NCBI RefSeq assembly: GCF_000964225.1
Contig: NZ_BAMZ01000009.1
Location: forward strand, 62,001 to 126,000
Length of the DNA: 64,000 bases
Direction: 5' to 3'
Origin: Acetobacter syzygii
Lineage (GTDB): Bacteria > Pseudomonadota > Alphaproteobacteria > Acetobacterales > Acetobacteraceae
Each line of letters begins with the position of its first letter. Position 1 is the first letter of the stretch. The position numbers and the translations under genes are program-made. The notes beneath the pieces are model-generated. The model searched no databases. It was not told the DNA's origin and saw nothing but the letters and a program-made list of their open reading frames with translations. Positions 17,537 to 26,700 of this stretch are shown piece by piece.

Positions 17537-18495
17537 GCGCAAGCATACAGGCCGCATGGCTGGCTGCCGATGGGCTAAAGCACGTTCTGCAAGAGGACCT
17601 ACTGCTCCGTGGCGTTACGGTAACGCAGTGGCATGGAATGCTCGCACTTTCCTCCCAAAAGCCGGTTTATTCTCCATGGGCGCTGGATATATGGACTGCT
17701 CCGCAAAAGGTTAACATCCAATCCATCCGCGATGCGTCCGATACGCTGCGCGCCATCCAGCGTAACTGGAGCCTGTATGCCGCAGACTGCTTCCGCCGTG
17801 CCGGGCTGATTGTGCAAAAGCTGCCGCCTGTCAAAGCTGCACCTCTTGTTTTTCCTGCGCACACTCCCACCAGCCCACTTGGGGCATGGACCTTGCTCAA
17901 CACGTCCACCATGCTGTTCTCCGCCACAAAAAGCAGCCCGTTCGTTAATGGTGCTCCAGAGTTTGTGGAAAACAGGACGGATCCTCCATCCCGCGCTTAT
18001 TTAAAACTCTGGGAAGCATGTACCCGCCTTGGGCGCTGGCCAGTTGCGGGCGAGCGCTGTTATGATCTGGGGGCAACACCGGGGGGCTGGACGTGGGCGC
18101 TGGCAACCCTTGGCGCGCAGGTTACCGCGTTTGACCGGGCACCTCTGGCACCCTCCGTTGCCGCCATGCCCGGCGTTTGCTTTGAACAGGCCAGTGCCTT
18201 TGGGTTAGACCCCAAGCAACTCGCTGCTGTAGACTGGGTTTTTTCCGATATTATAGCCTACCCCCAGCGCCTTCTGCGCTTAACCCGCGCATGGATTGAA
18301 TCCGGGCAGACCAAAAATATTGTTCTGACCGTCAAATTCCAAGGCGATACAGACCACGAAACCGTTGCAGCGTTTGAAGCCATACCCGGTGGCGCACTGG
18401 CGCACCTTGCCCACAACAAACATGAGCTGACATTTTTCTGGTCCCAGGAAGCTGCTCTTAAAGGCCAGTCCCCCCTCCCTCCCAACGCATTCTGA
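17533..18495 (+). CDS. rlmM: RlmM-like 23S rRNA ribose methyltransferase
   Basis: The 320-residue protein has a C-terminal Rossmann-fold methyltransferase with the SAM motif DLGATPGGWTWAL. A K-D-K-E tetrad typical of 2'-O ribose methyltransferases is visible: Lys in YLKLWEA, Asp in WVFSDII, Lys in VLTVKFQG and Glu in NKHELTFFW. RlmM methylates C2498 of 23S rRNA in E. coli. This protein is shorter than the E. coli enzyme (366), mainly in the N-terminal part. The start overlaps the DUF423 stop. Confidence 0.85.
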   Translation: MSASIQAAWLAADGLKHVLQEDLLLRGVTVTQWHGMLALSSQKPVYSPWALDIWTAPQKVNIQSIRDASDTLRAIQRNWSLYAADCFRRAGLIVQKLPPVKAAPLVFPAHTPTSPLGAWTLLNTSTMLFSATKSSPFVNGAPEFVENRTDPPSRAYLKLWEACTRLGRWPVAGERCYDLGATPGGWTWALATLGAQVTAFDRAPLAPSVAAMPGVCFEQASAFGLDPKQLAAVDWVFSDIIAYPQRLLRLTRAWIESGQTKNIVLTVKFQGDTDHETVAAFEAIPGGALAHLAHNKHELTFFWSQEAALKGQSPLPPNAF

Positions 18496-18534
18496 TTTTA
18501 TCAGCAGCGTTTAGCAGGGGTTCAATACCCCTGT

Positions 18535-18831
18535 TCAGGAACGTCTGGTCGTTCCACGCTGGAGCAGGCGTTCCAGAATGTGCACCAGCAACACAGCCAC
18601 ACCAAAGCACAGAACCATAAGAACAATGGCAACTGTTTTTTGCGTTTGAGCCTGTCCGTCCGATGCCAGAAAATGCAGAATATCACCCCCCACATGGCTA
18701 CCTGTCAGGCTGTCCAACCGGGGGAGAATGCTCAGCACCCAGCGGAGCAGCAACACCAGAGCCGCAGTCAGCCCTACGGTGGCACCTGTTTTAAGCAGGG
18801 TACGCCCAATGCTGCCATCCTCTTGCGCCAT
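18535..18831 (-). CDS. Small two-helix membrane protein
   Basis: The 98-residue protein has two predicted membrane helices, near residues 17-36 and 66-86, with a polar loop (DSLTGSHVGGDILHF) between them and a basic C-terminus. I do not recognise a family. It starts five bases after the stop of the upstream periplasmic-protein gene, so it is the second gene of a two-gene operon. Confidence 0.68.
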   Translation of the reverse strand: MAQEDGSIGRTLLKTGATVGLTAALVLLLRWVLSILPRLDSLTGSHVGGDILHFLASDGQAQTQKTVAIVLMVLCFGVAVLLVHILERLLQRGTTRRS

Positions 18832-18836
18832 ACCGG

Positions 18837-19406
18837 TTACCGGCTGCTACTGGAGTGTTTGCGCATCTGGGCCTGATGCTTCTGCACAGATGCTTTTAGC
18901 CCCGGCACGTCCGGCGCGACCAGCGTATCCACATAGGTATTTTTCTTCCATACCCAACGGTCAGACCCATCAACCAGTATATCCTTCATACCACCATGGG
19001 TGGTTGGCAACAGTTCCACCGGACCACTTACGGAATCCAGAACTTTGGTCCACTGGCCATGGCGCATAAGATACACATCTGTTGAGCACCCAGCCGACCC
19101 GCAAAGGCTGGCGGCCTGAACCTGTACAAAAAGCCCCATGTTTTTACCATTGGCAGACAAGGGAGCGGAGCCAACCAGCACCAGTGGCCTGTCCTTATGC
19201 CGTGCGGCAGCCGCCAGATCATCCGCATTGAGCAATCTGGCGGCATGGTCCAGTTCCGTGCCGCGCTGGGCGGTAAGCACTACGGGTTCACCTTTGGTGT
19301 GTGCAGCCCCTCCACGCTGGCTGTGCGTTGCGGCATGTGCAACTGCATAACCGGGAACAACGCATGACAAGCCTGCCAGCACACAATACAACCCCACACG
19401 ATGCAT
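18837..19406 (-). CDS. Exported protein of unknown function
   Basis: From ATG 19406 the protein has 189 residues with a clear signal peptide (residues about 1-27, ending AVAHA). The mature part holds two cysteines in SLCGSAGCSTD, probably a disulfide, and a WKKNTYVDTLV stretch. It should be periplasmic. I do not recognise a family. It is transcribed away from the DUF1653 gene and is followed after five bases by the two-helix membrane protein, so the pair may work together at the inner membrane. Confidence 0.75.
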   Translation of the reverse strand: MHRVGLYCVLAGLSCVVPGYAVAHAATHSQRGGAAHTKGEPVVLTAQRGTELDHAARLLNADDLAAAARHKDRPLVLVGSAPLSANGKNMGLFVQVQAASLCGSAGCSTDVYLMRHGQWTKVLDSVSGPVELLPTTHGGMKDILVDGSDRWVWKKNTYVDTLVAPDVPGLKASVQKHQAQMRKHSSSSR

Positions 19407-19471
19407 CAAGCGCGCATTCCTTAATTTGTAAGATCCTGAGCAACACATACTCTATGGAGTAGACCCCAAGC

Positions 19472-19735
19472 ATGTCCGAACAGACAAGCCAAAATGCCAC
19501 AAATGAGCAGACCGAACACCCCCGCCCCGGTCTCTACCGCCATTATAAAGGCGGTTTATACACCGTAATCTGTGTAGGGCAGCACAGCGAGACCGAGGAG
19601 TGGCTGGTAACTTACCGGAGCGAGGCTCTGGGGAGCTACTGGGTGCGCCCCCTGAGCATGTGGCAGCAAAGCGTAAATGGCGTGCCACGCTTTGCGTATA
19701 TTGGTGAGGATGAACAAAAAAACCGTGGCGTATAG
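19472..19735 (+). CDS. DUF1653 domain protein
   Basis: The 87-residue protein matches DUF1653: RPGLYRHYKGGLYTVI, HSETEEWLVTYRS and PLSMW occur in the family order. The function is unknown; such proteins are small and cytoplasmic. It has its own promoter region shared with the divergent exported-protein gene, and it converges on acs with a gap of 33 bases that includes a small 7-bp inverted repeat (CAGGCAG/CTGCCTG). Confidence 0.88.
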   Translation: MSEQTSQNATNEQTEHPRPGLYRHYKGGLYTVICVGQHSETEEWLVTYRSEALGSYWVRPLSMWQQSVNGVPRFAYIGEDEQKNRGV

Positions 19736-19768
19736 GCAAGACCACCCATACGCCCCATAACAGGCAGC

Positions 19769-21712
19769 CTAGCCTGCCTGCCCGGCAACCTGTACCATAA
19801 TTTCGTGCACAATATCCGGGTCTGACAAGGTGGATAAATCCCCCAGATTGTCCAGATCATGCGCAGCAATCTTGCGCAGCAGGCGGCGCACAATCTTGCC
19901 AGAACGGGTTTTAGGCAGATCGCGCACAACGTAAATCTGTTCGGGCACCGCGTAACGGCCTACACCATCAGCAATGGCGCGGCGTACGACGGCGGGGTCC
20001 AGACTCCCGTCCCTGCGTGGCACAACAAACACAACCAGCCCCTGCCCTTTGAGGTCATGTGGCACGCCAACAGCGGCACTTTCCACAACCTCGGCATCGG
20101 TCGCAACGGCGTCTTCAATTTCTGCCGTGCCAATCCGGTGGCCAGAGACATTGACCACATCATCCACCCGCCCCGTAATCCAGACATAACCATCTGCCTC
20201 GCGCCGGGCACCATCGCCCGAAAAATAACGTCCGGGGCATGTGGTAAAATAGGTCTGGCGAAAACGTGCATGGTCCTGCCACAAGGTCATGGCCTGCCCC
20301 GGCCATGAGCGGTTCATGCACAGCAGGCCATCCCCTGCACCAGTGACTTCGGTCTGGGTCTGGGCTTCCACCAGCACCGCCTCTACCCCCGGCAACGGAA
20401 GGCCAGCAGCACCCGGTTTGCCCGGCACCTGTCCGGCACTGGCGGTAATCATGACGCCTCCAGTCTCGGTCTGCCACCATGTATCCACCACCGGACAGCA
20501 CTTGCGGCCGACCTCATCATGGAACCACTGCCATGCTTCAGGACTAATCGGTTCCCCCACAGTGCCCAGCACACGCAGGCTGGCAAGCGAACGACTGCGC
20601 ACAACATTCGCATCTTCGCGCATGGCAGCACGCACAACGGTGGGCGACGTATAAAATACGCTCACGTTATTACGGTCTATCACATCCCACCAGCGGCCCG
20701 GTTCAGGCCAGGAGGGTAATCCTTCGTAGATCAGGATTGTCGCACCATTGCACAGGGGGCCGTACACAACATAGGTATGGCCCGTAATCCAGCTTGTATC
20801 CGCAGTGCACCAGAAAACATCGTTAGGCTGGGCCGCAAAAACCACCTCATGCGTATAAGATGCCCAGACCAGATACCCACCCGTACCATGCACAACGCCT
20901 TTTGGCCGACCCGTGCTGCCAGAGGTGTACATAAGGAACAGGGGGTCACACGCATTCATGACTTCTGGCGGGCAGTCTGGTATTTCCATCGCCACTTCCG
21001 CTGCGTAGGACAGGTCCCGCCCCGGCTGCATGGGCACATCCGTACCCGTTACAGGCACCACCAGCACATGCCGCACAGCGCAAGCTGAACCACAGGCCTG
21101 CAATGCCTCATCCATGGTCACCTTGCTGGGAATGGCCTTGGCACCGCGCCGCGCCACGTCGGCCGTAATCACAACGACCGCACCGCTATCCACAAGCCGC
21201 TCGGCCAGACCTTCAGCCGAAAAACCGCCAAACAGCACAACATGAATGGCGCCAATACGCGCACAGGCGAGCATGGAAACCACGCCCTCGGCCACCATGG
21301 GCAGATGGATGGCAACGCGGTCCCCACGACCAACTCCCAACCTGCGCAGGGTATTGGCAAGGCGACACACCTGCGCGTGGAGTTCGCGGTAGGTCAGCAC
21401 CTCTTTTTGCCCGGCCTCCTGCCCTTCCCAGATCAGAGCCACCTTGTCGGGCTGGTTGAGAACATGCCGGTCAAGGCAGTTTTCGGCCACATTAAGCTGA
21501 CCATCCTCGTACCACGCAATACGGACATCACCGCCAAAATCGGAGCGGCAAGCCTGAGACGGCGTTTTATGCCAGACCAGTCGGCGCGCCTGCGATAGCC
21601 AGAAGTGCTCCGGATCGCGTTGCGCACGCTGCACTTGATCAAGATAGCGATCAGAGACGGCTGCCTCCGCCGTGCAGGGGAACATATCTTCCACTCGGAC
21701 TGGTCCTTTCAT
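19769..21712 (-). CDS. acs: Acetyl-CoA synthetase (AMP-forming)
   Basis: The 647-residue enzyme activates acetate to acetyl-CoA through acetyl-AMP. The P-loop-like motif YTSGSTGRPKG lies near residue 265, the acetate-pocket region WWQTETGG follows, and the C-terminal PKTRSGKIVRR holds the lysine that is acetylated in known Acs proteins. The N-terminal ACAS_N region is complete, which supports acetyl- or propionyl-CoA synthetase rather than a long-chain ligase. In an acetic acid bacterium it would serve acetate assimilation after ethanol is used up. It is a single gene, isolated by a strong upstream terminator. Confidence 0.95.
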   Translation of the reverse strand: MKGPVRVEDMFPCTAEAAVSDRYLDQVQRAQRDPEHFWLSQARRLVWHKTPSQACRSDFGGDVRIAWYEDGQLNVAENCLDRHVLNQPDKVALIWEGQEAGQKEVLTYRELHAQVCRLANTLRRLGVGRGDRVAIHLPMVAEGVVSMLACARIGAIHVVLFGGFSAEGLAERLVDSGAVVVITADVARRGAKAIPSKVTMDEALQACGSACAVRHVLVVPVTGTDVPMQPGRDLSYAAEVAMEIPDCPPEVMNACDPLFLMYTSGSTGRPKGVVHGTGGYLVWASYTHEVVFAAQPNDVFWCTADTSWITGHTYVVYGPLCNGATILIYEGLPSWPEPGRWWDVIDRNNVSVFYTSPTVVRAAMREDANVVRSRSLASLRVLGTVGEPISPEAWQWFHDEVGRKCCPVVDTWWQTETGGVMITASAGQVPGKPGAAGLPLPGVEAVLVEAQTQTEVTGAGDGLLCMNRSWPGQAMTLWQDHARFRQTYFTTCPGRYFSGDGARREADGYVWITGRVDDVVNVSGHRIGTAEIEDAVATDAEVVESAAVGVPHDLKGQGLVVFVVPRRDGSLDPAVVRRAIADGVGRYAVPEQIYVVRDLPKTRSGKIVRRLLRKIAAHDLDNLGDLSTLSDPDIVHEIMVQVAGQAG

Positions 21713-21763
21713 TTACGTTCTTATTTTGCACCCGAACCAGATGGTCTTTGATCATATCACGCC

Positions 21764-21791
21764 TGTATAGGAAAGGCATACACAGGCCCAA
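21764..21791 (-). promoter_or_regulatory. Candidate sigma-70 promoter of acs, with an overlapping partial palindrome
   Basis: On the minus strand TTGGGC (21786-21791) and TATACA (21764-21769) are 16 bases apart, about 50-80 bases before the acs start. The interval 21761-21787 is also a partial palindrome (GCCTGT ... ACAGGC with further matching inside), which could be an operator. This is a by-eye call. Confidence 0.35.
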
Positions 21792-21821
21792 TGCGTGGAA
21801 AATATGCGAATTTGAACATAA

Positions 21822-21855
21822 AAAAAGACTGGCCATCTGCATGACCAGTCTTTTT
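21822..21855. terminator. Strong bidirectional intrinsic terminator
   Basis: AAAAAGACTGG (21822-21832) pairs perfectly with CCAGTCTTTTT (21845-21855). A and T runs on both sides make it work in both directions. It ends the minus-strand gene at 21919-22359 and isolates the acs promoter. Confidence 0.85.
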
Positions 21856-21918
21856 GTTATGCCGTTTTAATGCCTTACCTTAAATTCCGGTCGGCGCGGA
21901 ATAAGGCCTGCCCCCGAA

Positions 21919-22359
21919 TTACAGAGCAGCTTTGGCACGTTCCAGAACAGCCTTGCAGGTCTTCTGGCGCAGCGGCAGGGTTGCCATGGCTACGGTGTAG
22001 GTCTGGTTGTTCACGCGGATCTGACCAGCAGAACCGATTGCATAGAACATATTGCCATCAGCGCCGTCAGACACAGCGTTGGTCTTCTTGTTATATTCCT
22101 GCAAAGTGCGGAATGCGTCATCATAATCAGGGACGTATTCATTCTGCACACAGTAGTTCAGCAGACCTGCGTTTTCTTTCGGGTCAACAGATGCAACATA
22201 ACCCGATGGGTCCACGGTTGAGAGCATGGACGTGTCTCCCCCACGGATAACCGGAATGTTGAGGGTCTGGTCCTCAGCATGAGCAAGCACGGGCACGGAT
22301 GCCAGCACGGACGTGGTAAGGGCTAGCGCCGACAGGGCACGCACGGCAAACAGTTTCAT
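21919..22359 (-). CDS. Exported protein of unknown function
   Basis: The 146-residue protein has a classical signal peptide (about residues 1-28, ending VLAHA) and a mature part of about 118 residues. Two cysteines (in LLNYCVQN and RQKTCKAVL) could form a disulfide. It is rich in polar residues and has no membrane segment. I do not recognise it; it may be a family found only in acetic acid bacteria. The start has a good GGGAGA ribosome-binding site, and a strong terminator follows, so it is probably a well-expressed single gene. Confidence 0.78.
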   Translation of the reverse strand: MKLFAVRALSALALTTSVLASVPVLAHAEDQTLNIPVIRGGDTSMLSTVDPSGYVASVDPKENAGLLNYCVQNEYVPDYDDAFRTLQEYNKKTNAVSDGADGNMFYAIGSAGQIRVNNQTYTVAMATLPLRQKTCKAVLERAKAAL

Positions 22360-22910
22360 TCAGAATCTCCCAAACGGAATATGCGCCAAACTGCCCCGTA
22401 ACCCCCGCAAAGATCAAGCAGCCCCCACGCGCACAAAAAACATGGCTGCCCACAGTCCTGTCCATATGGGTGTGCACACAGCTTGTCATAACAAAAAAAT
22501 CACAACACTCACCCGCCATACCACAAGGGGTACGGCAGCCTTCCAAACAGGGAGCAAACACCCTGAACACCCAAGACACAAAAATTTTCATCATCAAAAC
22601 ATGATGCTATTATCTCAATCTTCTGCAATGACATGTGTAGTCTTGGGCGTATGCACGCGTAAGCAGGCAGCATGGTGCAAAGTTCCATGCACCACCTGCC
22701 ATGCCCCTGAATGGCACCGAATGCTTCGGCAAAAACGGCATATTCCTGCCATGCCTTAACGCTATCACGATCAGGTGATGTGGCACCTTGCCCCCACCCC
22801 TTTGACCTGTGCTAAGCTGTGTGGGCGCAGACTGATTGAACAGTTACGCCTTCCATTCTATAACGAACCTTAACGAGTCCGTAACAAAATAAGCGGGAGC
22901 TTAGCCCCAT
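22360..22910. other. Gene-free stretch between the exported protein and the GntR regulator
   Basis: This 551-base gap holds the promoters of the two divergent flanking genes. Apart from the sigma-70 promoter at 22836-22864 I see no convincing gene: the open frames here lack a ribosome-binding site and have skewed composition (many His, Thr and Arg). A small RNA is possible but nothing shows it. Confidence 0.5.
22836..22864 (+). promoter_or_regulatory. Sigma-70 promoter of the GntR regulator gene
   Basis: TTGAAC (22836-22841) and TATAAC (22859-22864) are separated by exactly 17 bases, close to the consensus, and lie 47 bases before the start codon. Confidence 0.6.
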
Positions 22911-23615
22911 ATGCTGCCTGCCAGCCTTTTCAAAAGTGTTGAAATCGCACCGCACGGCACAGTGTCCGAGAGTATATGCACGGCGTTGCGCAAGGCTATT
23001 CTGGAGGATCAGCTACCAACAGGTCGGGCTTTGCCACAATCGGAACTAGCCGCCGGGTTTGGTGTCAGCATCATTCCTGTGCGTGAAGCCCTTAAACACC
23101 TTGCCGCAGAAGGACTGGTGGCCTTTACGCCCAACAAAGGTGCTTTGGTTATTGGGCTGGATGAAGCCGATATTCTGGAATACTCCCAGATCCGCGCCAT
23201 GCTGGAAGAACAGGCCGCCGCAGAGGGTGTGCGCAATATGACCCGCGTGGATTTTGCCCGCGTGGAAGATGCTTATGATGCCTTTGTCAATGGTGTTGAG
23301 GGGGCACAGGGTATGATCCGCTCCGGTGCCCTCAACCGGGCTTTTCATAACGCCATTTATGCCGCGGCCCCCCGCCCCCGCCTGCTGGAAATGATAGAAG
23401 ACCTCCACACCAGACTAGACCGCTATATTCGCGGCCATCTGGTTATTGAAGGCCGAATCAAAATTACCCATGACGAGCACAAGGCTATTCTGGACGCCTG
23501 CCGGAACCGCGATGCAGACCTGTGTGCCAGCCTGACCCGCACACATATTCTGGAAGCCTCCAGAATCTCGGTCGATGTCTTCCGGCGTCGGCAGGCAATC
23601 CAGCAGGCTGGCTGA
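22911..23615 (+). CDS. GntR family regulator with FCD ligand domain
   Basis: The 234-residue protein has an N-terminal winged helix-turn-helix (residues about 15-80, with LPQSELAAGFGVSIIPVREALKHL) and a C-terminal FCD domain (about 90-220). Candidate metal or ligand residues of FCD proteins are visible: His in FHNAIYAA, His in HDEHKAILDA and His in TRTHILEAS. FCD regulators usually bind organic acids or amino acids and repress next-door genes. It lies just upstream of putA in the same direction, 181 bases apart, so control of putA by proline or a related ligand is likely but inferred. Confidence 0.93.
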   Translation: MLPASLFKSVEIAPHGTVSESICTALRKAILEDQLPTGRALPQSELAAGFGVSIIPVREALKHLAAEGLVAFTPNKGALVIGLDEADILEYSQIRAMLEEQAAAEGVRNMTRVDFARVEDAYDAFVNGVEGAQGMIRSGALNRAFHNAIYAAAPRPRLLEMIEDLHTRLDRYIRGHLVIEGRIKITHDEHKAILDACRNRDADLCASLTRTHILEASRISVDVFRRRQAIQQAG

Positions 23616-23688
23616 GTCTTTTTAGCGTATAAAAATCCAGATTATTGAAGGGGTTAATTCTTCCATCCATCAGCCACGCCGGATTGGG

Positions 23689-23717
23689 TAATATATAATG
23701 TTGCAAATCGTATATTA
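23689..23717 (+). promoter_or_regulatory. Candidate putA promoter and operator
   Basis: A perfect -10 hexamer TATAAT lies at 23694-23699, with no good -35. Around it TAATATA (23689-23695) and TATATTA (23711-23717) form a 7-bp inverted repeat. A repressor site covering the -10 would fit control by the adjacent GntR protein. This is inference from position and symmetry. Confidence 0.4.
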
Positions 23718-23796
23718 TCGTGTCAGAGCACAAAAATCATTATGAAGCCAAAACCAACCTGCGCCCCGCAGGCGCACGGTTTGGCGGTTGATCTGG

Positions 23797-26700
23797 ATGA
23801 ACAAGGCCATGTCCTCCACTGACGCATTTGCTCCTGACTTCACCTCCCGCACCCCACTGCGCCAAGCCATTATCGAGGCCATTCGCCGCCCCGAGCAGGT
23901 GTGCATTGAAGCCCTGACCCCCGCGGCAACACTGAGTGCTCCGGAAGATGATGCCGTAGCAGCCATAGCCACCACACTGGCCGAAACCCTGCGCAGCCAG
24001 CGCAACCCCGGACTGGTGGAAACACTGGTGCAGGAGTTTGCCCTGTCTTCCGCCGAAGGTGTGGCGCTGATGTGCCTGGCCGAAGCGCTCCTGCGTATTC
24101 CCGATCTGGCAACGCGGGATGCCCTTATTCAGGACAAGATTGGCGAGAGTGACTGGCTCTCCCACGTGGCACGGGGCAAACCGCTGTTTGCCAATGCCGC
24201 CGCATGGGGGCTTGCCCTGACAGGCCGCGTGGTTGCCGAGCATAACGACAAAACACTCTCTGGCGCGCTCATGGGTTTTGTCGAACGGAGCACCCGCCCG
24301 GTTATCCGCAAAGCGGTGGATGCGGCCATGCGCCTTATGGGCGAACAGTTTGTTCTGGGCCAAACCATTGAACAGGCCCGCAAGAACAGCAAAAAACTGG
24401 AAGATATCGGCTTTTCCTATTCCTACGATATGCTGGGCGAGGCCGCCTACACCGCAGCAGATGCCCAGCGTTACCGGCAGGACTACATTAACGCCATTAA
24501 CGTTATTGGCCGCAGCGCCAAAGGGGCCAACGTTTACGAACGTCCCGGTATTTCCATCAAACTTTCAGCACTGCACCCGCGCTACACCCGCGCGCAGCAC
24601 GCACGGGTCATGGGGGAGCTTCTCCCCATTGTGCAGGAATTAACCCTGCTGGCACGCCAGTACGACATTGGCATTAACATTGATGCCGAAGAAAGCGAGC
24701 GGCTTGATATTTCGCTCGACCTGCTGGAAGCCCTGTGCGCTACACCGGGGCTGGAAGGCTGGAAGGGCATTGGTTTTGTTGTGCAGGCCTATGGTAAACG
24801 CGCGCCATTTGTTCTGGATTACATTATTGATCTGGCGCGGCGCACCAACCGCCGCATTATGGTGCGCCTTGTTAAAGGTGCCTACTGGGACAGCGAAATT
24901 AAAAAGGCGCAGATTGAGGGCATGGCGGATTATCCCGTTTACACCCGCAAATGCCATACGGACATCAGCTACATTGCCTGCGCTCGCAAACTTCTGGGCG
25001 CACGGGATGTTATTTTCCCGCAATTTGCTACCCATAATGCCCGTACCCTTTCCACCATCTACACACTGGCCGGGCAAAAATACGAGATCGGGTCTTACGA
25101 GTTCCAGTGTTTGCATGGCATGGGAGAACCTTTGTACCGTCAGGTTGTTGGCGCGGACAAGCTGAACCGCCCCGCCCGCATTTATGCTCCTGTTGGCACG
25201 CACGAAACGCTTCTGGCCTATCTGGTCCGCCGCCTGCTGGAAAACGGTGCAAACTCGTCCTTTGTCAATCAGATTGGGGATAGCTCCATTGCCGTGGCAT
25301 CCCTGATTGAAAACCCCGTAACCTCTGCGCAACGTTACACACCTTTTGGTGCCCCTCATTCCGAAATCTGCAAGCCACTGGACCTGTTTGCACCAGAACG
25401 CCAGAACTCTGCCGGACTGGATCTGGCAGATGACCGTGCACTTGAATCCCTTGCCACTGGCATTCAGGCTGCACCCAAAGAATGGCAGGCTGCACCCATG
25501 GTGGATGGTGCCCCTATCACTGGTCCATCCCAGCCCGTAACCAACCCCGCAGACCGGCGTGATGTGGTCGGCCACGTGACCTACGCCACGGCAGAAACCG
25601 TTAAACAGGCTGTGGACGCGGCACAGAACGGCGCTGCGGACTGGGCGGCACGCACCCCTGCCATCCGTGCTGAGGCTTTGCTGAAAGCTGCCGACCTGCT
25701 GGAAGCACGGCACCCCGCCCTAATGGCCCTGATCTGCCGCGAGGCAGGCAAGTCGCTCCCCAATGCTGTGGCAGAAATACGCGAAGCGGTGGATTTCCTG
25801 CGTTATTATGCTGCTACAATCCACCGCGATTTTGATAATGCAACCCATATTCCCCTTGGGATTGTCGCCTGTATTAGTCCGTGGAACTTCCCGCTCGCCA
25901 TTTTTATCGGCCAGATTGCCGCAGCCTTGGCCGCCGGAAACGCCGTTATTGCCAAACCCGCGGAAGAAACACCCTTAATTGCAGCCGTTGCCGTTGCCAT
26001 TCTGCACGAAGCCGGAGTGCCTGCCGCAGCCCTGCAACTCCTCCCCGGTGAGGGAGACGTAGGCGCTGCACTGGTAGGAGATGCCCGCATTATGGGCGTT
26101 ATGTTCACCGGTTCCACGGCTGTTGCCCAGTTGATTAACCGCCAGTTGCAGGACCGCCGCACCGCCACCGGGCAACCCGTACCCTTTATTGCCGAAACCG
26201 GTGGCCAGAATGCGATGATCGTTGATTCGTCCGCTCTGGCTGAACAGGTTGTAGCAGATGTGCTGGCCTCCGCTTTTGATAGTGCTGGCCAACGGTGCTC
26301 TGCCCTGCGCATTCTCTGCGTACAGGATGACTGCGCAGACCATGTGCTGGCCATGCTGCGTGGCGCCATGAACGAACTGCGGCTGGGCAACCCATCAGCC
26401 CTGTCCACCGATGTGGGGCCAGTTATTACGCCAGAGGCCGCCAAAGGCATTACCACCCATATTGATGCGTTCCGCCAGAAAAACGCACCAGTCCATGCGC
26501 TAGCACTCCCGCAGGCCTGCGCACATGGCAGCTTTGTACCACCCACCCTTATTGAGGTCATGTCCATTCGGGATGTAGGGCAGGAGGTTTTTGGCCCGGT
26601 TCTGCATGTGCTGCGCTACCCGCGCACCCAGCTTGCCAATGTTCTGGCAGATATTAACGCCACAGGTTATGGCCTGACCTTTGGCCTGCACACACGCTTG

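Noticed and set aside
22313-22759. A 148-codon frame in the gap before the GntR gene
   Set aside because: It has no ribosome-binding site, overlaps the start of the exported-protein gene on the other strand, and has a skewed His/Thr/Arg composition.
24640-25713. A 357-codon minus-strand frame inside putA
   Set aside because: It lies wholly within conserved catalytic sequence of putA and has no ribosome-binding site or motif.
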